Shown in pieces: positions 31,523-34,175 of a stretch of DNA of 34,175 bases (the first letter of the stretch is position 1; each line of letters opens with the position of its first letter). Origin of the DNA: Butyricicoccus_A sp963601915. Lineage in GTDB: Bacteria > Bacillota > Clostridia > Oscillospirales > Butyricicoccaceae. The notes beneath the pieces are model-generated. The model worked only from the letters and a program-made list of their open reading frames with translations, was not told where the DNA came from and ran no database searches. The stretch covers positions 1 to 34,175 of the forward strand of contig CAVCGL010000025.1 in the NCBI GenBank assembly GCA_963601915.1. The letters are read 5' to 3'. Position numbers and translations under genes: made by a program.

Positions 31523-32647
31523 ATGGTACAGAAAGAACGGCTGGTGCAGACCTTTTGCAAGCTGGTTTCGTTTGACAGTCCATCGTATGGAGAGCGAAAC
31601 ATCTGTGATTTTCTCATTGAGACATTGACCGCATTGGGGTTACAGGTACAGGAAGATCATGCGGCGCAAAAAATACAGGGGAATGCGGGAAATTTGTATG
31701 CATATCTTCCGGCAACCAAAGAAATGGAACAGCTGCCGCCGTTGCTGTTTTCCGGACATATGGACACGGTAGAGCCGTCTAAGGGAAAGAAAGCCATTGT
31801 CCATGCAGATGGAACCATTACGTCGGATGGAACCACAGTATTAGGCGCAGATGACTGCTCCGCCTTGACAGTCATCTTGGAGGCACTGGCAGTCATTCAG
31901 GAAAACCATTTGCCGCATCGGGCGATTGAAGTGCTGTTTTCTGTGGCGGAAGAGACCTATTGTATTGGCGCAAGTGTGTTTGATTTTTCTCAGATTCAGT
32001 CCAAAGAAGCCTATGTATTGGATTTAACCGGTGCAGTTGGCGGAGCGGCGATTCAAGCGCCAACGCTGCTTTCCTTCCGCATTGCTGTGACAGGCAAAGC
32101 CAGCCACGCGGGATTCCATCCGGAGCAGGGCATTCATGCCATTTGCGTGGCGGCATCCGCGGCGCGCAGACTGAAAAATGGTTGGCTGGATGAAAATACC
32201 ACGCGCAACATTGGCACGATTCACGGCGGCACACAGACCAATATTGTACCGGCGAGCTGTGTCGTCACAGGAGAGATTCGCAGCTTTGACCATGAACAAG
32301 CCATGCGCACATGGGAAGAAACCAAGCATGTTTTTGAAGAAGAGGCGCGCAAATTAGGAGCTGCAGTTTCGGCACAGCACACGGTACATATTCATGCCTA
32401 TCAGACGCCGGAGCAGCATCCGGTTGTTCAGCGGTTTCAGCGCGTATGCGCCAAGCATGGCATTGCCAGCCAGCTGTGCAGCACGATGGGCGGCAGCGAC
32501 AACAATCCGCTGTCTGAGCATGGTCTGACAGGTATGGTGTTGGCAACAGCAATGAATAATTGTCATTCCTGTGAAGAGTACAGCAATGTGGATGAGTTAG
32601 AGAAAATCGCTGCCATCACTGTCGATTTGATGTGTTCGGAGGAGTAA
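31523..32647 (+). CDS. PepT-like M20 family peptidase
   Basis: The 374-residue metallopeptidase belongs to the PepT/M20B group, which removes N-terminal residues from small peptides. Metal-site motifs are visible: GHMDTV (His79, Asp81), LGADDCSAL (Asp110), VAEET (Glu143, Glu144), and GGSDNNPLSEHG near 322. A lid domain with GKASHAGFHPEQG lies in the middle. It is closer to the PepT-like than to the carboxypeptidase groups, but the substrate is inferred. AGGGG lies about 8 bases before the ATG. It sits between hydE and a C39-like gene with short gaps. Confidence 0.88.
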   Translation: MVQKERLVQTFCKLVSFDSPSYGERNICDFLIETLTALGLQVQEDHAAQKIQGNAGNLYAYLPATKEMEQLPPLLFSGHMDTVEPSKGKKAIVHADGTITSDGTTVLGADDCSALTVILEALAVIQENHLPHRAIEVLFSVAEETYCIGASVFDFSQIQSKEAYVLDLTGAVGGAAIQAPTLLSFRIAVTGKASHAGFHPEQGIHAICVAASAARRLKNGWLDENTTRNIGTIHGGTQTNIVPASCVVTGEIRSFDHEQAMRTWEETKHVFEEEARKLGAAVSAQHTVHIHAYQTPEQHPVVQRFQRVCAKHGIASQLCSTMGGSDNNPLSEHGLTGMVLATAMNNCHSCEEYSNVDELEKIAAITVDLMCSEE

Positions 32648-32654
32648 AAAACAA

Positions 32655-33278
32655 ATGAAAACACCGTTACATTATCAAATCTCGGAATACGACTGCGGCC
32701 CAACCACAATGATGAATGCCATGAGCTTTCTGTTTACACGGGAACAGCTGCTGCCGGAAATTGTGCAACACATTATGCTGTACAGCTTGGATGCCTACAA
32801 TGCCAAGGGGGAGACTGGCAGAAGCGGTACCTCGCGTATGGCAATGATGTTTTTGTCTAATTGGCTGACACAGTTCGGCAAAGCCTGTCAGTTTCCGATT
32901 GAATGTAAGTATTTGAGCCAAGATGCGGTATATTTGGGCGGAGACAGTGAATTGACACAGACACTTCGCTGCCATGGTGCGGTGATTGTTCGTCTGAATT
33001 ACGGCGGCGATCATTACGTCTTGCTGACGGAACAAGAGGGAGAACAGGTTTCTATGTTTGACCCGTATTTTCGCAAGCGTCCATTTATTCAAGAAGACAT
33101 CGCACTGATTGATTCCGAACCGTTTAAACGCAATCGCATTGTGACCATTGACCGACTCAATGCCAAACAGAAGGATGGCTTGTATGCCCTCGGCCCGAAG
33201 GAGGGGAGAGAGGCCATTCTGCTGTTTAATCAGAACACCCGCTTGACCGAAGAAAAGACAATTGAGTATTTTATCTGA
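32655..33278 (+). CDS. C39-like cysteine peptidase domain protein
   Basis: This 207-residue protein has a papain-like C39/C70 type core: Cys14 in SEYDCGPTTMMNAM at the N-terminus, His in GGDHYVLL (about 118-119) and Asp in MFDPYF further on. These fit the Cys-His-Asp triad of peptidase C39-like domains. There is no signal peptide or transporter part, so it is probably a stand-alone cytoplasmic enzyme of unknown substrate. It starts 7 bases after the PepT-like stop, suggesting one unit with hydE and the peptidase. It ends at a strong palindromic terminator. Confidence 0.78.
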   Translation: MKTPLHYQISEYDCGPTTMMNAMSFLFTREQLLPEIVQHIMLYSLDAYNAKGETGRSGTSRMAMMFLSNWLTQFGKACQFPIECKYLSQDAVYLGGDSELTQTLRCHGAVIVRLNYGGDHYVLLTEQEGEQVSMFDPYFRKRPFIQEDIALIDSEPFKRNRIVTIDRLNAKQKDGLYALGPKEGREAILLFNQNTRLTEEKTIEYFI

Positions 33279-33285
33279 TGATAGC

Positions 33286-33317
33286 AAAAGCACGAACTGG
33301 TACCAGTTCGTGCTTTT
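33286..33317. terminator. Bidirectional terminator between the C39-like and HEAT-repeat genes
   Basis: A perfect 32-nt palindrome (33286-33317) gives a 14-bp stem AAAAGCACGAACTG with loop GTAC, ending in T-runs on both strands. It lies between convergent genes and shares its ACGAACTG core with 5196-5230. Confidence 0.88.
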
Positions 33318-33322
33318 ATAGT

Positions 33323-34000
33323 TTATATTGTTTTTATGTATTGCAGCAGTTCTGTTGCATTTTCTCTGACAGAAGTACAAACTTCCTGTTGGAGCAGCTG
33401 TTCCAGTGATGGTTCAATATACGGTCTATTCTCTGGTGATACAATATCCTGTAATAAATTGAGTGTAGAACAGCGGATTTGATAGTCTGAGCTTTTGAGA
33501 AACAGAAGAATTTTGTTTATTGCTTTTTTGTGCCCGAATAAGTATTTCGCATAGTAAAAACTCAGCATACAGTGTTCGGACTTCTTCATGTTTGATAGCG
33601 TTTTGAGCTGCTTTAAGAACTTTTTCTGTTTTTTGCGTACACCTAGCGTTTGTGTGATGTCGGCCCATGACAATATAGCATAAGAACGGGCAAACGCATT
33701 CGATTCGTGAATAATGGTGTGCTTCAAAAACTTCTGCACATTCTTCGATGGGAATCCTGAGAGGGAATCATATGCGTCTGTGCGGACAAGAGCGTCTTTG
33801 TCACATGCCAGAGTGAGCAGAAGACGCTTGGCTTTTGACGTAGAAGCATTTGCGAGAAGTTTTGCACACCTGCCTCGGATAAGAGCATCTTTATCGTTTG
33901 CAAATGCAGAAATGATCTTGATATGCTTCTTTGTTAATACACTCTTGTTCTCATATTTGGTCAAGAGAGCCCATTTTTCTTGAAAAGTCTTTGTTTTCAT
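33323..34000 (-). CDS. HEAT-repeat protein, function unknown
   Basis: The 225-residue protein is almost entirely helical, with repeated units such as DKDALIRGRCAKLLANA and DKDALVRTDAYDSLSG about 33 residues apart, and a later SSDYQIRCSTLNLLQDI. This is the pattern of HEAT/ARM scaffolds. There is no catalytic motif, signal or membrane segment. Composition is more AT-rich than in the housekeeping genes. The double ATG at 34003/34000 has AGGG 3 or 6 bases upstream; I chose 34000. It overlaps the stop of the upstream partial gene, so the two are coupled. HEAT proteins sometimes act as immunity or chaperone partners; that is only a possibility here. Confidence 0.65.
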   Translation of the reverse strand: MKTKTFQEKWALLTKYENKSVLTKKHIKIISAFANDKDALIRGRCAKLLANASTSKAKRLLLTLACDKDALVRTDAYDSLSGFPSKNVQKFLKHTIIHESNAFARSYAILSWADITQTLGVRKKQKKFLKQLKTLSNMKKSEHCMLSFYYAKYLFGHKKAINKILLFLKSSDYQIRCSTLNLLQDIVSPENRPYIEPSLEQLLQQEVCTSVRENATELLQYIKTI

Positions 34001-34175
34001 CATATACCCTGCTTTTGTCTTGCAAAATTGTAAATATCTTGAATGGAATCAAATAAATCTTGTTCTCGTTCCTTAAACGGGCAGTCTCCCGCGCGATTCA
34101 GCATATCTTGAAAGATTTGATATTGCTCGATGATAGCAGAAGAATCGTCTCGATGTCCCGCTACGTTATTGTGGT
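34000..34175 (-). CDS. Partial gene at the window edge, product unknown
   Basis: The last 57 codons of a minus-strand gene run off the right edge; I translated it by hand. It ends AGDCPFKEREQDLFDSIQDIYNFARQKQGI and begins, in this window, HNNVAGHRDDSSAI. The part seen is helical, charged and AT-rich. Its TGA (34002-34000) overlaps the start of the HEAT-repeat gene (ATGATG), which implies translational coupling. I cannot assign a function. The HNN and GHRDD residues near the edge could belong to an active site, but the rest of the gene is needed. Confidence 0.6.
   Translation of the reverse strand, partial: HNNVAGHRDDSSAIIEQYQIFQDMLNRAGDCPFKEREQDLFDSIQDIYNFARQKQGI

Noticed and set aside
1..34175. 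CRISPR array, insertion sequence, prophage or attachment sites
   Set aside because: No regularly spaced direct repeats, transposase, integrase or phage gene was seen. The tRNA genes have no adjacent integrase or obvious partial tRNA copy.

Overview
The window reads as a chromosomal segment of a spore-forming, butyrate-producing Clostridia member, probably Oscillospirales close to Butyricicoccus or Agathobaculum. This is inferred, not searched. Pointers are a butyryl-CoA:acetate CoA-transferase with its diagnostic GGQLDFVLGAY motif, an IspH-ribosomal protein S1 fusion, the indirect Gln/Asn-tRNA amidotransferase GatCAB, sporulation proteins of the YtfJ/GerW and YunB families, and the [FeFe]-hydrogenase maturase HydE. 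Most genes are moderately GC-rich, with strong Shine-Dalgarno sites, stop/start overlaps and short gaps.

Layout. 1-5.2 kb: but (-), an EamA transporter (+), an M20 amidohydrolase (-), a Nudix hydrolase (+) and bioY (+). The M20 and Nudix genes diverge from promoters that appear to share one palindromic -35 box. bioY has a promoter embedded in a BirA-type biotin operator. 5.2-7.3 kb: prfC (-) with a TTG start and a leader hairpin, preceded by an unassigned small RNA candidate (-) with its own promoter and terminator. 7.3-9.4 kb: an ArsC-like protein, an FkbM methyltransferase and a HIT hydrolase. 9.4-15.2 kb: a site-2 protease homologue, scpA, scpB, DUF2953, ytfJ, a D,D-carboxypeptidase, a flavodoxin-like reductase and an RluB-type pseudouridine synthase. 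15.2-20.7 kb: an RpiR regulator, an HI0933-type flavoprotein, cmk, plsC and ispH-rpsA, tightly packed. 20.7-26.7 kb: yunB, then ligA-gatC-gatA-gatB. 26.7-27.7 kb: an AT-rich orphan membrane protein gene and the remnant of a truncated gene. 27.7-29.8 kb: a YerC/TrpR-like regulator, a methyltransferase and hslO. 29.8-30.4 kb: five tRNA genes (Val, Asp, Phe, Gly, Cys) behind two strong promoters. 30.4-33.3 kb: hydE, a PepT-like peptidase and a C39-like protein. 33.3-34.2 kb (-): an AT-rich HEAT-repeat gene coupled to an unidentified gene that runs off the window.

Most of the window is housekeeping: translation (prfC, rpsA, gatCAB, tRNAs, rRNA modification), chromosome segregation (scpAB), DNA ligation, lipid, nucleotide and isoprenoid synthesis, sporulation, and fermentation end-product formation. 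I found no CRISPR array, insertion sequence, prophage or rRNA. The least explained parts are the 6.97-7.13 kb RNA candidate, the internal ribosome-binding site in ispH-rpsA, the AT-rich insert at 26.7-27.4 kb and the coupled pair at the right edge.
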